Of a stretch of 64,000 bases of DNA, positions 54,885 to 64,000 are shown piece by piece. The stretch is taken from assembly GCA_037355855.1 (NCBI GenBank), contig CM074758.1:1399001-1463000 (forward strand), in the 5' to 3' direction. Numbering within the stretch: position 1 is the first letter of the stretch; every line of letters starts with the position of its first letter. This DNA comes from Pseudo-nitzschia pungens. Lineage: Eukaryota > Bacillariophyta > Bacillariophyceae > Bacillariales > Bacillariaceae. The position numbers and the translations under genes were made by a program. The notes beneath the pieces were generated by a model that did not search any database, was not told the DNA's origin, and saw only the letters and a program-made list of their open reading frames with translations.

Positions 54885-55550
54885 TTATTTCTGGCGAATT
54901 ATAGAGCACGGGTAGTACGTAAAGTCGATTGACCAAGTGCTGTTGATTGATCGTAGTGCTGGATCGGCAGCTAAATAGTTCCATTGTTCTCTCTCAAGAA
55001 ATGTTGCTTTGACCATTGACAGTTGGGGAACAGCAACCATGTCTGTTACCTCCAAAACCCCAGAACTTGATAAATACTGAGGAACAACCCGATATTCTCC
55101 GATTGCAGCAGGTCCTACATATGACCCAATGCCGAGAATGTTCATTACCGACCTTTCATCGTATATCTTGTAACTGTTGTCCAAAACTTTAGCAATGGAC
55201 GTGTTTCCGTCAAGGAACATGTTTTGGAATGTGGGAAAGACAGAGGATCCCCCAGCTTGAACGACATTGAACAAAGTATCATCTTGCATGAAGAGACAAT
55301 GTTGTTTACGCTCACAGCCATCTGCTGTATCAAATGGCGGTTCATCCTGGTACTCGACGAAAGTGTAAGGTTTGCTGTCCGTTGTCCAATTGAAAAAGAG
55401 CTTTTGGCAACTTGTTTTGCCTCTAATTCCAGCAGAGCTCCCATCCACGAAGGCGGAAAAAGCACCTCTACATGGCAGCATTCCAAGAAGTAGAAAAAAA
55501 CGGACCAGAGACACGTCTTGGTTTGGGGTTACCTCACTTGTAGATGTCAT
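54885..55550 (-). CDS. N-terminal secreted part, probably of the same multidomain gene
   Basis: 221 residues from the ATG at 55550 to an in-frame TAA (54887-54885). A signal-peptide-like start (SLVRFFLLLGMLPCRGAFSAF, about 14-34) precedes an extracellular domain with paired Cys (GCERKQHCLF) and repeated NxS/T sequons (FNWTT, GNTSI, INSTW). The domain has no name I can give. The downstream Cys-rich frame continues in the same reading frame right after the TAA (ELEFPPSTAQAFSDSGLVDG), with no gap or new start codon, so one gene with an in-frame stop, an intron I could not resolve, or a sequencing substitution are all possible. Alternatively a separate short secreted protein. Confidence 0.55.
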   Translation of the reverse strand: MTSTSEVTPNQDVSLVRFFLLLGMLPCRGAFSAFVDGSSAGIRGKTSCQKLFFNWTTDSKPYTFVEYQDEPPFDTADGCERKQHCLFMQDDTLFNVVQAGGSSVFPTFQNMFLDGNTSIAKVLDNSYKIYDERSVMNILGIGSYVGPAAIGEYRVVPQYLSSSGVLEVTDMVAVPQLSMVKATFLEREQWNYLAADPALRSINSTWSIDFTYYPCSIIRQK

Positions 55551-55750
55551 CGTTGGAAGGTTCGAAGTCTTATCCTAATTTTTCGCAGACACATGAACCT
55601 CTGACAAGTGTCACGGTTCACTTTTTTTAGCTGTCGGTGAATTATGAAAACGAGTGTTTTACGAGTCGCTTGCACTTTTGATTTACCGGTGAATTATTTG
55701 AGATTATTAATTTATTTATTCCTTCGCTCCTTTTCTTACTACAAGATCGA

Positions 55751-55802
55751 GACTACTAATTTCTACTGAAACCCGGGGACAGCTGATAAGAATTCTGTAG
55801 TA
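55751..55802 (-). mobile_element. MITE-like element, copy B (half copy)
   Basis: 52 bases, GACTACTAATTTCTACTGAA to GTAGTA at 55802. Matches the reverse complement of the left half of 59657-59751 with only a few differences. The other terminal repeat is missing, so this is a truncated copy. Confidence 0.7.
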
Positions 55803-56130
55803 GTTTAAGAGATGATGAAAAAAGACACTGATGTCAATCGTCTTTTCATGCCAAAAAGATGTGGCGATGTGGCCGAGTCATAACTTTGTTCATAATATTA
55901 TTATTGATTGATATTGTTTGATTTTTTTTCATAATTACACGTATGTATGTTTTAGTCCGAAAGATGATTCTTCTATTTTTTGCCACCATTTCATCACTAC
56001 ACCCTTCCTTCCACCGAATCAATGTCGCTACAAAATTCCTATCAATAGTACAGCGCTTGTATAATTTGTTGCTTTCAAAATGGGGAGGAAGTTGTTTCTC
56101 CTATTCTCCTATCTTTGCCGTCCATTATAA

Positions 56131-56381
56131 GCCTTCACTTTTCAAGAGAACTTTAACGTAAGGTTACCCTTTTCTTTATTCTACGCCAGTGATGAGTAAG
56201 TTAACTTAATTAATACGCTGATGTTAATTGAACTCTGTAATCGATTCTCATTTTGCTTAGCCTCCACTTTTCAAGAGAACTTTAACGTAAGGTTACCCTT
56301 TTTCTTTATTCTACGCCAGTGATGAGTAACTTTTTTAAAATACGCTGATGTTAGTTGAACTCTGTAATCGATTCTCATTTA
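56131..56381. repeat. 129-bp tandem direct duplication
   Basis: Copy 1 at 56131-56259 and copy 2 at 56260-56381 share AACTTTAACGTAAGGTTACC, TTCTTTATTCTACGCCAGTG, CGCTGATGTTA and CTGTAATCGATTCTCATTT. They differ mainly around GAGTAAGTTAACTTAATTAA versus GAGTAACTTTTTTAAAATAC. A third AGCCTTCACA start follows at 56381. Confidence 0.92.
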
Positions 56382-57986
56382 GCCTTCACAAAGTCCCAAA
56401 AGATTAACTAACGCGTCTCACATTTTCATTTTTTAGTAGTATGATACAAAGAATGAGATAAAAAGTTTCGTACACTATGTTTTAAATTTCAAGCACAAAA
56501 TGTCAATAGAAGAAATGAATAAGCCTTAGTTATTTTAAAAGTCTAAAAATGATAGAAGGTACCCATGGGGAATCTGTAACATTCTTCTTGGGATACTGAT
56601 AATCGAATGAATCTGGGTTAATTATCACTTCAAATCGAGCCGATAACTAATAAGCCTTCCTCTTTTCGATTTTCATTTACCAGTCGTTGATGTTAGTATT
56701 TGCACCAAATTCTTATCAGTTGATCTCTCCACGACTGATGTTGTTGAGTCGGGGACTTTTGGGCATTCTTATCTTTGTCTGGTGGCAGTAGATTGTTCTT
56801 GAACCTTACACGGCTCGACAGAGGCAACTCCTCTAGAAATCTCTCCATTACTGTTCAAAATTACATTTTGGCTCCTACTGAACCAATCTTTTTGACTTGA
56901 TAACTTACTCCTCCGGTCAGAAAGCTGCATATGCTGGTTTCGATTAAAAATAGATTTTCCCGCTACCAGACCATCCTTTATGTACGAACTAGACTACAAA
57001 CGACTTCACATCATTGTACATGGCAAACCAGGTTGTGTGTCAATCAATCAATAGAACAGTACACGTTCGATTCGTTGCGATGTTCTTGTTTCGATACGGA
57101 TGTTTATCCCGTGCTAAGAGTTTGTAAGTGTGCTGCCAACAAACAGAAAATTAATACGAAACAGGCTCCTATTTACAGCAGAATTAGTATTACTGGATTA
57201 GACCGCAGTCACAATCTATAGTAGACACAGTACGAGGCAGACATGTTGTGCGTTTAAGTACGTACGAGTACGATAGACGCGGATCGACCAAAGTCGCAAT
57301 GAAGCGCTCGCTGGACATTTGTAATTGCATCCGTCCTAGAATAGAAACAGATTCCATCCACAACTGCGAGTACTCGTTCCATTCTTTTGATTGGGTATAT
57401 GTACATACGGCAAAGATATATGGCACTTTTGGCGTTCAATGCTGCGAGTTTCCAGTTCGAATTGTTATTGGAAAATGGCAGTTTTTCCTTGGTTTCGATA
57501 CTCACTCCGTTGCTATTAGTGAGAAACTCTCCACGAAACCGCGGATCGATGACGAAGAAATAATAGCATCCGTGTGGTATGCACCTGCGAAATGTGCTGC
57601 CGAGTCGGTCGTCATCTCGTTCTTCAGTTTCGTACCGGTTTTCGTGGTGGTCTCGATCGTGTTGAAGTGGCAGCAGCAAAACAAACCAATTGCATCGCAA
57701 AGACTTTCGCATCTGCGATGGGGGTGCATTCGGTTCGCACCGATTGGACCGACGGAATGGATTCCGTCGGATGATTCGTAAGAAGTTTCGAGGATGTCTA
57801 TGAATTCGGCAATCGATCCGGGCCCTGTTGCGAACAAAAAAGAAGCAGCAGCAGCAGCAGCAGCAGGAGTCGTCACCGCCGTCGTCAAAAAGATTCCTTG
57901 ATCGTCTTGCATCCTGGGATCAACAACATCGCTTCCGTTTCCGTTTCCGTTTCGGTTTCGGTTTCGGTTTTGATTGAATTGGTTTC

Positions 57987-59117
57987 CTACGCTAAGTGTG
58001 ACGCACCACCCGTTGGCCCCATTCCTTCTTCCGCGTCCCCGTTTGGTTGGGGTGCACGTGCAATTGTTCGCGTTCCGGCGCCCGAGCTCCGGCCCCAGAA
58101 CATTTCCTGCACCCGGGGCGTGTGGCAAAATCCCGGCCTTGAACAAAAGGTCAGAACGGCGACGAACCGGCTCCTGCTGCCCCCCACCCGGGTGACCCGA
58201 TGGAGGGACCTGGATCCGGCCAGAACCAGGAGCGTCCCAGGCCGGAATTCGAGCGTGTGCAGCGGAACGTCTTCGGCATCGGTGCTGGTACCAGTATTGG
58301 CGGTGGTCTCGTGCTCGGCAAAGACCACCGCCGTATTTTTGTCGTCGTCGTCGTCGTCCTCGCAGTCGTCGAATTCGTGGTCCCGAAAGACGTCTGCAGT
58401 GCGATCCAGTTCGAGCGTGAGATTGTCAGCACTCCCATCCCCTCGGCGGCGACGGATTGGATCGGTGTATTGAAAGAGACCCCCCTCTTCCGCCTCCTGC
58501 AGCATCAGGGTCACCGAAAATTCCGACTCGTCGTAGTGAAATCCGTGAAAATACCCCGGGCGAAAGACATTGACCGAGCAGCAACCGAGTGGATCTTCCG
58601 AGAGATAGAGTCGTTGCTTCTTCTCGTTGTTATTGTCGTTGTTATTGATATTTTTATTGGTATTCTCGTCATTCTCGTCGTCGTTGCCCGCACCCACAAC
58701 GGACGAAACCATCCGAAGGAGCCTCGGATCGTGGTAGAGCTGCTTCAAGACGGAGTCTTCCGGCAACTCGTCAAAGGCGGTGGAAGCGACGATCGTTTTC
58801 GTTTCGTGGTTGTAGATCGAGTTCTCCGAAAAAGCCGAGGTGTCCGGTTCGGTTTGGTAGGCGTTGTGCTGGGTGTTGGTGGTGAACGCGGCGTCCTCTC
58901 GTTCCAGCATTTCACGAACGGCGCGGTCAACGGAGGAGGGTGTCAAAAACTCGGGAAAGGCCACGGCGCCGTGGCGCTCGAGCTCGGTCCTTGCTCCGGC
59001 CAGTGCCGATCTTCCCGCTTCGGACCAGTACAATCCACCCATATCATTGCTGTCGGTAGGACTACCTATAGCGACGCTCGCCAGCCAGGGGTATTTCGAT
59101 TCGTTGACGATCATCAT
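57987..59117 (-). CDS. 2-oxoglutarate/Fe(II)-dependent oxygenase-like protein
   Basis: 376 residues, ATG at 59117, intronless. The core has a HxD...H iron triad in a jelly-roll context: NVFRPGYFHGFHYDESEF with His194/Asp196, SVTLMLQEAEEGGLFQY, then LEFRPGTLLVLAGSRSLHRV with His306, and a downstream Arg (about 316-318) positioned for 2-oxoglutarate. This matches prolyl-hydroxylase-like/HalD-type small oxygenases. An Asn/Asp insert (about 146-165) and an Asp-rich one (about 250-259) interrupt the fold. The N-terminus RHGAVAFPEFLT is the typical start of such enzymes. Substrate unknown. No frame break. It lies 1.1 kb or more from any other supported gene. Confidence 0.8.
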   Translation of the reverse strand: MMIVNESKYPWLASVAIGSPTDSNDMGGLYWSEAGRSALAGARTELERHGAVAFPEFLTPSSVDRAVREMLEREDAAFTTNTQHNAYQTEPDTSAFSENSIYNHETKTIVASTAFDELPEDSVLKQLYHDPRLLRMVSSVVGAGNDDENDENTNKNINNNDNNNEKKQRLYLSEDPLGCCSVNVFRPGYFHGFHYDESEFSVTLMLQEAEEGGLFQYTDPIRRRRGDGSADNLTLELDRTADVFRDHEFDDCEDDDDDDKNTAVVFAEHETTANTGTSTDAEDVPLHTLEFRPGTLLVLAGSRSLHRVTRVGGSRSRFVAVLTFCSRPGFCHTPRVQEMFWGRSSGAGTRTIARAPQPNGDAEEGMGPTGGASHLA

Positions 59118-59656
59118 GATGGTTCTTGTCGCCGTTGCGGTTGCGGCATGGAAAGATGGAAGGACGGTCTCGCCTTCTAGACCAAAGGACGAGAACAGAT
59201 TACGGGTACCTGGTAATTACGGTACCTTACGGATTTCCTCAGAGAGGATCAGAATTCCGAATTTTCATTATTATTTTTTGGTACACGTGCGAAGTAATCT
59301 TAGTACGGAAGTGTTTCGGAATCTGACACCTCGTTAACCCAACTAACCTTACCGGTACCGTACAAGTGAGGTTAATTAGTACTACTACTTCGTAACCTTA
59401 GTAGTCACTCCGCACACTGCATGCAGGGTAACCTTAACCTTAGGCACTGTTCGGACGTAATTCTAAATTTTACGCCTTCATTGCAATGGAGTAATGTACC
59501 GTAATTAGAATCATAATAAAAATGTCAAAGGTTTGGCACAACAATAATAAGGTCACCCTCCCCATCAGCATAAGAAGTGCTATCCTAGTTGTAAGGTTAC
59601 CGGTATCCCAAGGCCAAATTTTAAGATTACCTTAACTAAACACGTGGAATATATTG

Positions 59657-59751
59657 TACTACAGAATTCCTATCAGCTGTCCCTCGGTTTCAGTAGAAAT
59701 TAGTAGTCTGGCACGTAGAACCGGGGGACAGCTGATAGGAATTTTGTAGTA
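59657..59751. mobile_element. MITE-like element, copy C (best preserved, 95 bp)
   Basis: 27-bp terminal inverted repeats with a single mismatch: left begins TACTACAGAATTCCTATCAG, right ends CTGATAGGAATTTTGTAGTA. The middle is TTTCAGTAGAAATTAGTAGT. No coding capacity. No obvious target duplication beyond possible TA. Confidence 0.85.
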
Positions 59752-60348
59752 TTTAGTAGTCACCCCTACCGTACGGTACAGTTGGTCACAACCATACCGA
59801 CAAGCGGTAAGCGTCAAGTTCCTCGCAACAGATGCGAATCGTCATGGTAAGAAGATTACTTGTATTATTGTGAGGCTACATGTAAGATCTTACTTCGTAT
59901 TAAAATTTTGAAAATACTTCTTGTACCGTAAGTTACCGTAACCCACCTGGTATTCAGTACATGAAACGTTGTTCACTGTAAAATTAGAGATTAGGTAAGA
60001 TTACCTGGTAAGATCTTACTAGTAGAACATCATTTTTTGAACACTCGTTATGTGCATTAGTATGTCCTTCCTTGACTGACTCGCTCGAGCATACGGTAGA
60101 CAAAATCATACTACTGCTATGATGTACCGGTACTAATAGTGATACTTTTCACACTACCCAAGAATTTTCTCTGGAAACCTGCGACAGGGGATTTTTGTGA
60201 GTATAATATTATTTTCTATTAGGAACATTTCAAAAGAGAGTTCTTGTACTTTCAGTTGTGTTCCAAAGAACTCATTTTAGTGCTAGGGCTGTGTGTGCCA
60301 TTGTCATTGTTTCTGTTGGGGAAAAATCGACGCATCACAACATATAAG

Positions 60349-60380
60349 TACAGCATTCCTGATAGCTGTCCCTCAGTTCT
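60349..60380 (+). mobile_element. MITE-like element, copy D (remnant of one end)
   Basis: 32 bases, TACAGCATTCCTGATAGCTG then TCCCTCAGTTCT. Aligns with the left end of copy C with a few changes; the rest is lost. Confidence 0.5.
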
Positions 60381-61568
60381 ACCACTACGAATATCTTCCT
60401 TCTATTGTCTACTAGGAGTATTTAACCTTTTCTACTAAAAGTTCTGGCAGACGACGATGTTCGGAATTCACTACTTTGAACCATATGCCACCCAGTGCTT
60501 CTGGACTTTACGTGTGCTTCGTTGTTACTTTTTTGAGATGATAGATTGCGCAAATGAATTGACTGTTTTGCGAGTGTTTTCGTACAACATGTGATTTTTC
60601 GTGCAAACATCCCACAACGCATTATCATCATAATTTCTTCCGTGCACAAATAATAGTACTTTACGTACCTTCGTTCATCCCTCTTTTCGGTACTCGGAAT
60701 GATTACGTCGACTTCATTCATAAAAAAAATGCACATCAACCATCCATTTGTTCGAATCCGTCCACCCTTCGTTCTTGATAACAATGACAGGGACCACGAA
60801 GGCCGGCAACTAGAAACCGTAACGGTATGGAATGAAATGCCATCGTTGTTTTTTCCGACGGTACGATGCGAGGAAAACATGGTTCGAGAGATGATGCTCA
60901 GAGCATGAGTGGATGAGTCCTCTTCTGTCCATGACTACGACACACGCTACGTAAGATTTAAGGGTACCAGAACCGGAGGGAGTACCGGTAGCGGTAGCCG
61001 ACGCGGTTCCTGTTGTCAGGCGTTACACGATTTGCTGTTGTTCTTATTTTTTTCAACAATGCCTTCGTAGGTACGTATGTATGTATTGTATACATAGAAT
61101 CATAAGTTCGATTCGAGACTCGGGTTAACCGTTAAGGGAGGCATGAATGGAATAATTTTTGTCATAAACCTTACCGGTAATCTTACAGCATCCAGAATTG
61201 GTAGGAGCAGAACCGCGGGTAATTATTCCCAACGAATGAGATTCAGAGATTTTATCTGACTGACTGGGTCGTAAAATTATTTTTTGTTGATAGATCAGTC
61301 GATTCTTTTAAAAACAATGCTTGGCTCGCTCGTATTTTTTTCAATTATGATCCATCGATTCTCAGCATGAGTTCCTTTGTCCAGGTCGTATTTTTTCAAT
61401 TATAGAAAGCACATGTCTCCCGCCAGCTCACAGGTGAGAATCACAAATATATAAGGAAGGAAGAACTATCGATACCATCATTCGATTACAACTTATGATT
61501 GAGTGGTACGACCCACTACTTGGTGCGGGGAAGAGGGATAAAAATACCCATTAGCAACTGGGATCTAC

Positions 61569-62041
61569 ATGATTCGCTCGATTCTTAAAAACTTAATCCT
61601 GATAATGGGGAAATCTACCAGATCGTGTAAGATAAAAATATCAATCACTTGATGCTGCAAATGGATAAAATATCCATGAGCAAATATGTTCTTCATTATT
61701 TGCTCGACCATGAGAAAAAGGACTTTCTTTAAGGTGCATTCCTCGGGTCGTGTCAGATAAAAAAAACATACTACGAGGGTAACTGCTGACGACAGAAATA
61801 TGCATGACCCAAATCTGTAAGTCAAAGTTAGCTCGACTCGAAAAAACAGCAACTTGTTTATGGTTCTTTTACTAGGTCATGTAAGATAGAAATCATATCC
61901 ACTTGGTACTACTGAAAGACGGACTGATCCATGAGCACCTCTGTATACAAATTGGTTCGACTCTTAAAAAACAGCACAGTGTTTATGGGACGACGGCGAG
62001 GTAGTGTTTGATACTCTTGGTAATGCGAGACGCGATTATGC
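61569..62041 (+). repeat. Diverged tandem array, four copies of 107-128 bp
   Basis: Copies begin with ATGA at 61569, 61676, 61804 and 61931; a fifth ATGAGCAA start is at 62042. Shared core: GCTCGACTCTTAAAAAACAG, then about 25-35 bases later GGTCGTGTAAGATAAAAAT. Identity is low to moderate; copies 3 and 4 are closest. No reading frame runs through. Confidence 0.7.
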
Positions 62042-62322
62042 ATGAGCAACTTTGGTGAGTTCAACAAAAATGTAGTACGTTGTTTAGGCGACGTTCACCG
62101 TGTAGTGTTGCATGGAAATCGCAACTCTTGCGAACAAGAGGATCATTTCTTCCAATGGCACAAAAAGCAACGTGAGAACGCACAGAGTTTGGTTTCGATC
62201 CGAAAATCTGGAATTTTCGCAGTGCTCTCACAAAGCATTTTGGAAATTACAAATCACAAACAAGTCACCCCAAATTAGTGAACAATCATCACCAAAATAA
62301 CGACTTGGGAAGACGAGCTATA

Positions 62323-64000
62323 ATGCGACTCTTCGCCCTGTCCGTCGCTTCGTTTTCGATCCCTTGGCTCCTTTGTCAAGGTTACGAAAACGAACCTGCC
62401 GACGACGATGGACCATTCGAAAGGCATGGACAGTATGATGCACTCATTGGATCGAATGACGATGACAATGCTAATCAAAAAGAATGGCATGCCTCGGACA
62501 GCGCGAATCACCGGAACGAGATCAATTGGGAGAAAGAAGCGATCGAATCCGCCGACGATGGGTTGTTAGCAGCGCAGGAACTGTACAATGAATACCTCGG
62601 CTCCGATGACGACGCTTTTCCAGAATTCGACGACGATTTCATGGTCGACCTACTTGGCCTTCAAACTGGGGAGTACCCCAACGAAATCGATCGCCAGAGA
62701 TATAAGAAAGTAACTGACGACGATTGGCCCTTGGCAACGCAACAACAATACGATGAACTCCTTCACGAAATCGATGCTGTTCTTGAATTGGATGACGATC
62801 TTATTGTTGAATGGCTTGCCAAAAACACAGGGATTCACCCCATCGATATTAATCATGACCTACGATCCCGATTCCTTTTTCCCGGAAAACCTACTTCGAC
62901 TCCAACTTTGACTCCTAGCTCTATGCCCAGTACAGTTCCAAGTCTTGCACCCAGCTCTGGTCCAACAAATCAGGATGGTGTTTCACGATGGAAGGTATGG
63001 TGTTGCTATTTCAAGATTTGCTGCAGTGTTAAAATAGTTTCACCTTCTGTACCAAGCGAAAGACAAAATCCACTTCTGACCAGTAGCCCAACATCATTGC
63101 CAAACGAAATGAGAACTTCGTTAGCACGAAACTATGCACAAAATGGATCACAATCCACTTCATTTCCTACTTCTGCAGCAAGTGATTCTGTGACTCAGTT
63201 CGCAGCAGAGACTACAGCCTTTCCTTCTGAGCTGAGTCCGAGTCCCACCATAGAACCATCTGTATCAGCAACGATGAAGACCACTTCGGTACTCACAAAC
63301 GTGATTACTTTGTGTGATACAGATAGCTCAACAATCCCCGATGACGACGAGGACACAAAGAACCAGGAACCAAGCTCTGAGCCCACTGGAATTTCCAGTG
63401 TTGAGTCTAGCTCCGATCCAACCTTGAGTCCCACCCCAGATCCAACTCCGCCTCTGACTTTATGTGATACAGAAAGCTCAACTTTTTTCCCTACTGATTC
63501 ATCAAGTAAGACTCCAAGCTCTGTGCCCAGTGCAATTCCTAGTCTTGAGCCTAGCTCTGAACCAAGCTCAAGTCCAAGCTCCAGTCCAAGCTCCAGTCCA
63601 AGCTCTGCACCTAGTGCGAGTCCTAGTTCAAAGCCAAGCTCCATGCCCAGCTCAAAGCCAAGTGCAACTCCCAGTTCATATCCTAGCTCAACTCCAAGCT
63701 CTGCTCCCAGTGCCAGTCCCACGGTCGAGCCAAGCTCTTTGCCCACTTTAAGCTCACATCCATCTTCATCACCAAGCGTAACATCCAGCGTGGAACCAAC
63801 AGGTGAATGTGAAAATGATGATACATTCTTCTTTAATGGTCATAAGCATAAGGATTGCAATTGGGTTTCGAAGAAACCAAGTAAACGCTGTTGTAAGAAG
63901 GACAGGGTGAGGAATAAAAGGGTGGCAAATTTCTGTCGACTTTTTTGTAAGAAGAAATGTAAACCTTACCGCCCATTGCCAACAGCTGAACCCAGCCATG
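62323..64000 (+). CDS. Secreted PSxPS-repeat protein with Cys-rich C-terminal module (partial)
   Basis: ATG at 62323; frame stays open for 559 codons to the window end, so the 3' end is outside. The start MRLFALSVASFSIPWLLCQG is a signal peptide. Residues about 20-190 are acidic with repeated ADDGLLAAQELYNEYL..DDDAFPEFDDDFM and QQQYDELLHEIDAVLELDDD units. Then Ser/Pro/Thr repeats: APSSGP, a Cys-cluster WCCYFKICCSV, and a long PSSxPS array (about 400-485; for example SSKPSSMPSSKPSATPSS). A Cys-rich module follows, CENDDTFFFNGHKHKDCNWV..KPSKRCCKK..FCRLFCKKKC, like ShK-type domains that follow such arrays in diatom cell-surface proteins. Likely secreted, cell-wall or frustule-associated; that is inference. 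Confidence 0.85.
   Translation, partial: MRLFALSVASFSIPWLLCQGYENEPADDDGPFERHGQYDALIGSNDDDNANQKEWHASDSANHRNEINWEKEAIESADDGLLAAQELYNEYLGSDDDAFPEFDDDFMVDLLGLQTGEYPNEIDRQRYKKVTDDDWPLATQQQYDELLHEIDAVLELDDDLIVEWLAKNTGIHPIDINHDLRSRFLFPGKPTSTPTLTPSSMPSTVPSLAPSSGPTNQDGVSRWKVWCCYFKICCSVKIVSPSVPSERQNPLLTSSPTSLPNEMRTSLARNYAQNGSQSTSFPTSAASDSVTQFAAETTAFPSELSPSPTIEPSVSATMKTTSVLTNVITLCDTDSSTIPDDDEDTKNQEPSSEPTGISSVESSSDPTLSPTPDPTPPLTLCDTESSTFFPTDSSSKTPSSVPSAIPSLEPSSEPSSSPSSSPSSSPSSAPSASPSSKPSSMPSSKPSATPSSYPSSTPSSAPSASPTVEPSSLPTLSSHPSSSPSVTSSVEPTGECENDDTFFFNGHKHKDCNWVSKKPSKRCCKKDRVRNKRVANFCRLFCKKKCKPYRPLPTAEPSH

Larger units (their letters stand above)
55551..57986. other. 2.4 kb intergenic, repeat-bearing
   Basis: AT-rich. 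Holds a half copy of the MITE-like element (55751-55802) and a 129-bp tandem duplication (56131-56381), with a decayed third copy around 56640-56700. Between 57250 and 57912 both strands have open frames; the minus one (57912-57502, starting MQDDQGIFLTTAV with an Ala run) lacks any recognised domain. I do not call either one. A TTTCCGTTTCCG hexamer-type run lies at about 57930-57970, near the 2OG gene stop. Confidence 0.5.
59118..62322. other. 3.2 kb intergenic, motif- and repeat-rich
   Basis: No supported gene. Holds a full MITE-like copy (59657-59751), a remnant (60349-60380), many GTAAGGTTACC/ACCTTACCGGTACC motifs between 59200 and 60010 and again near 60950-61200, and a diverged tandem array (61569-62041). 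A minus frame at 60422-60880 (152 codons) has no domain and is not called. Confidence 0.55.

Noticed and set aside
57248..57912. Overlapping open frames on both strands upstream of the 2OG gene's stop
   Set aside because: No domain, no intron evidence, and each could be the shadow of the other.
58200..59180. 326-codon plus frame opposite the 2OG oxygenase
   Set aside because: Poly-Val tracts mirror the Asp/Asn inserts of the minus-strand gene.
60422..60880. 152-codon minus frame in the 59-62 kb desert
   Set aside because: Unbiased composition with no motif; likely chance.
63195..63746. Minus-strand frame of ELG repeats at the right edge
   Set aside because: Antisense of the PSxPS repeats; the plus frame has a signal peptide and a Cys-rich module.
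1..64000. tRNA, rRNA, CRISPR, retrotransposon gag/pol or viral sequence
   Set aside because: Looked for cloverleaf-type TTCGAATCC contexts, regular spacers and reverse-transcriptase/integrase motifs; none was found.

Overview
The window looks like nuclear DNA of a diatom (stramenopile alga), probably pennate. The evidence is: single-copy eukaryotic genes with few short GT-AG introns; several N-termini of the diatom plastid or secretory type (hydrophobic core followed by an F after A/S/G, as in the ASAFAP motif); a lineage-specific small family at 10330-10989; and, at the right edge, a secreted protein with the PSxPS repeats and Cys-rich C-terminal module common in diatoms. Species assignment is inference. 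No rRNA, tRNA, CRISPR array or prokaryotic operon is visible.

Layout from the left: SMC3 (-) and PRP19 (+) as a divergent pair; a sparse 2 kb; a diatom-family protein (+); a NYN/YacP-like nuclease-fold protein (-) divergent from an OSCA/CSC1-type channel (+); an APH/choline-kinase-like kinase (-); a plastid aspartate/prephenate-type aminotransferase (+); a Nudix-HAD fusion (-); a PLP serine/threonine dehydratase (+); a DAO-type FAD oxidoreductase (-); a tubby/LURP-like protein with an acidic tail (+); an unknown protein (+); a type II membrane glycosyltransferase-like protein (-); an SDR (+); a class I sirtuin (-) whose first exon carries the NAD-binding GAG motif; a 3.1 kb long-terminal-inverted-repeat element (37768-40842); CCT2 (+); NDUFAF7 (-); a DUF1295-like membrane protein (+) overlapping a small putative plastid protein (-); an SPX protein (-); a large multidomain membrane protein (-, 51253-55550); a 2-oxoglutarate oxygenase (-); 3.2 kb of repeats; and the 5' part of a PSxPS protein (+).

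Most genes are unrelated housekeeping genes in alternating orientation. Convergent gaps are short (down to a 4-base overlap), while divergent gaps of 0.7-1.4 kb are filled with a dispersed GTAAGGTTAC / ACCGGTACCGGT palindromic vocabulary. Functional links are loose: amino-acid metabolism (aminotransferase, dehydratase, amine oxidase), proteostasis (CCT2, PRP19) and mitochondrial complex I assembly (NDUFAF7).

The most unusual items are: the fusion of a secreted Cys-rich region, a P450-like half-domain, an alpha/beta-hydrolase with a His at the nucleophile elbow, and a transmembrane bundle; the Nudix-HAD fusion; the foldback element with nested inverted minisatellites; and a small MITE-like family (four copies or remnants) sharing the TACTAC terminus with that element. 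Several conserved genes carry apparent single-base frame breaks, mostly at short homopolymers, which suggests consensus errors in a long-read assembly rather than decay.
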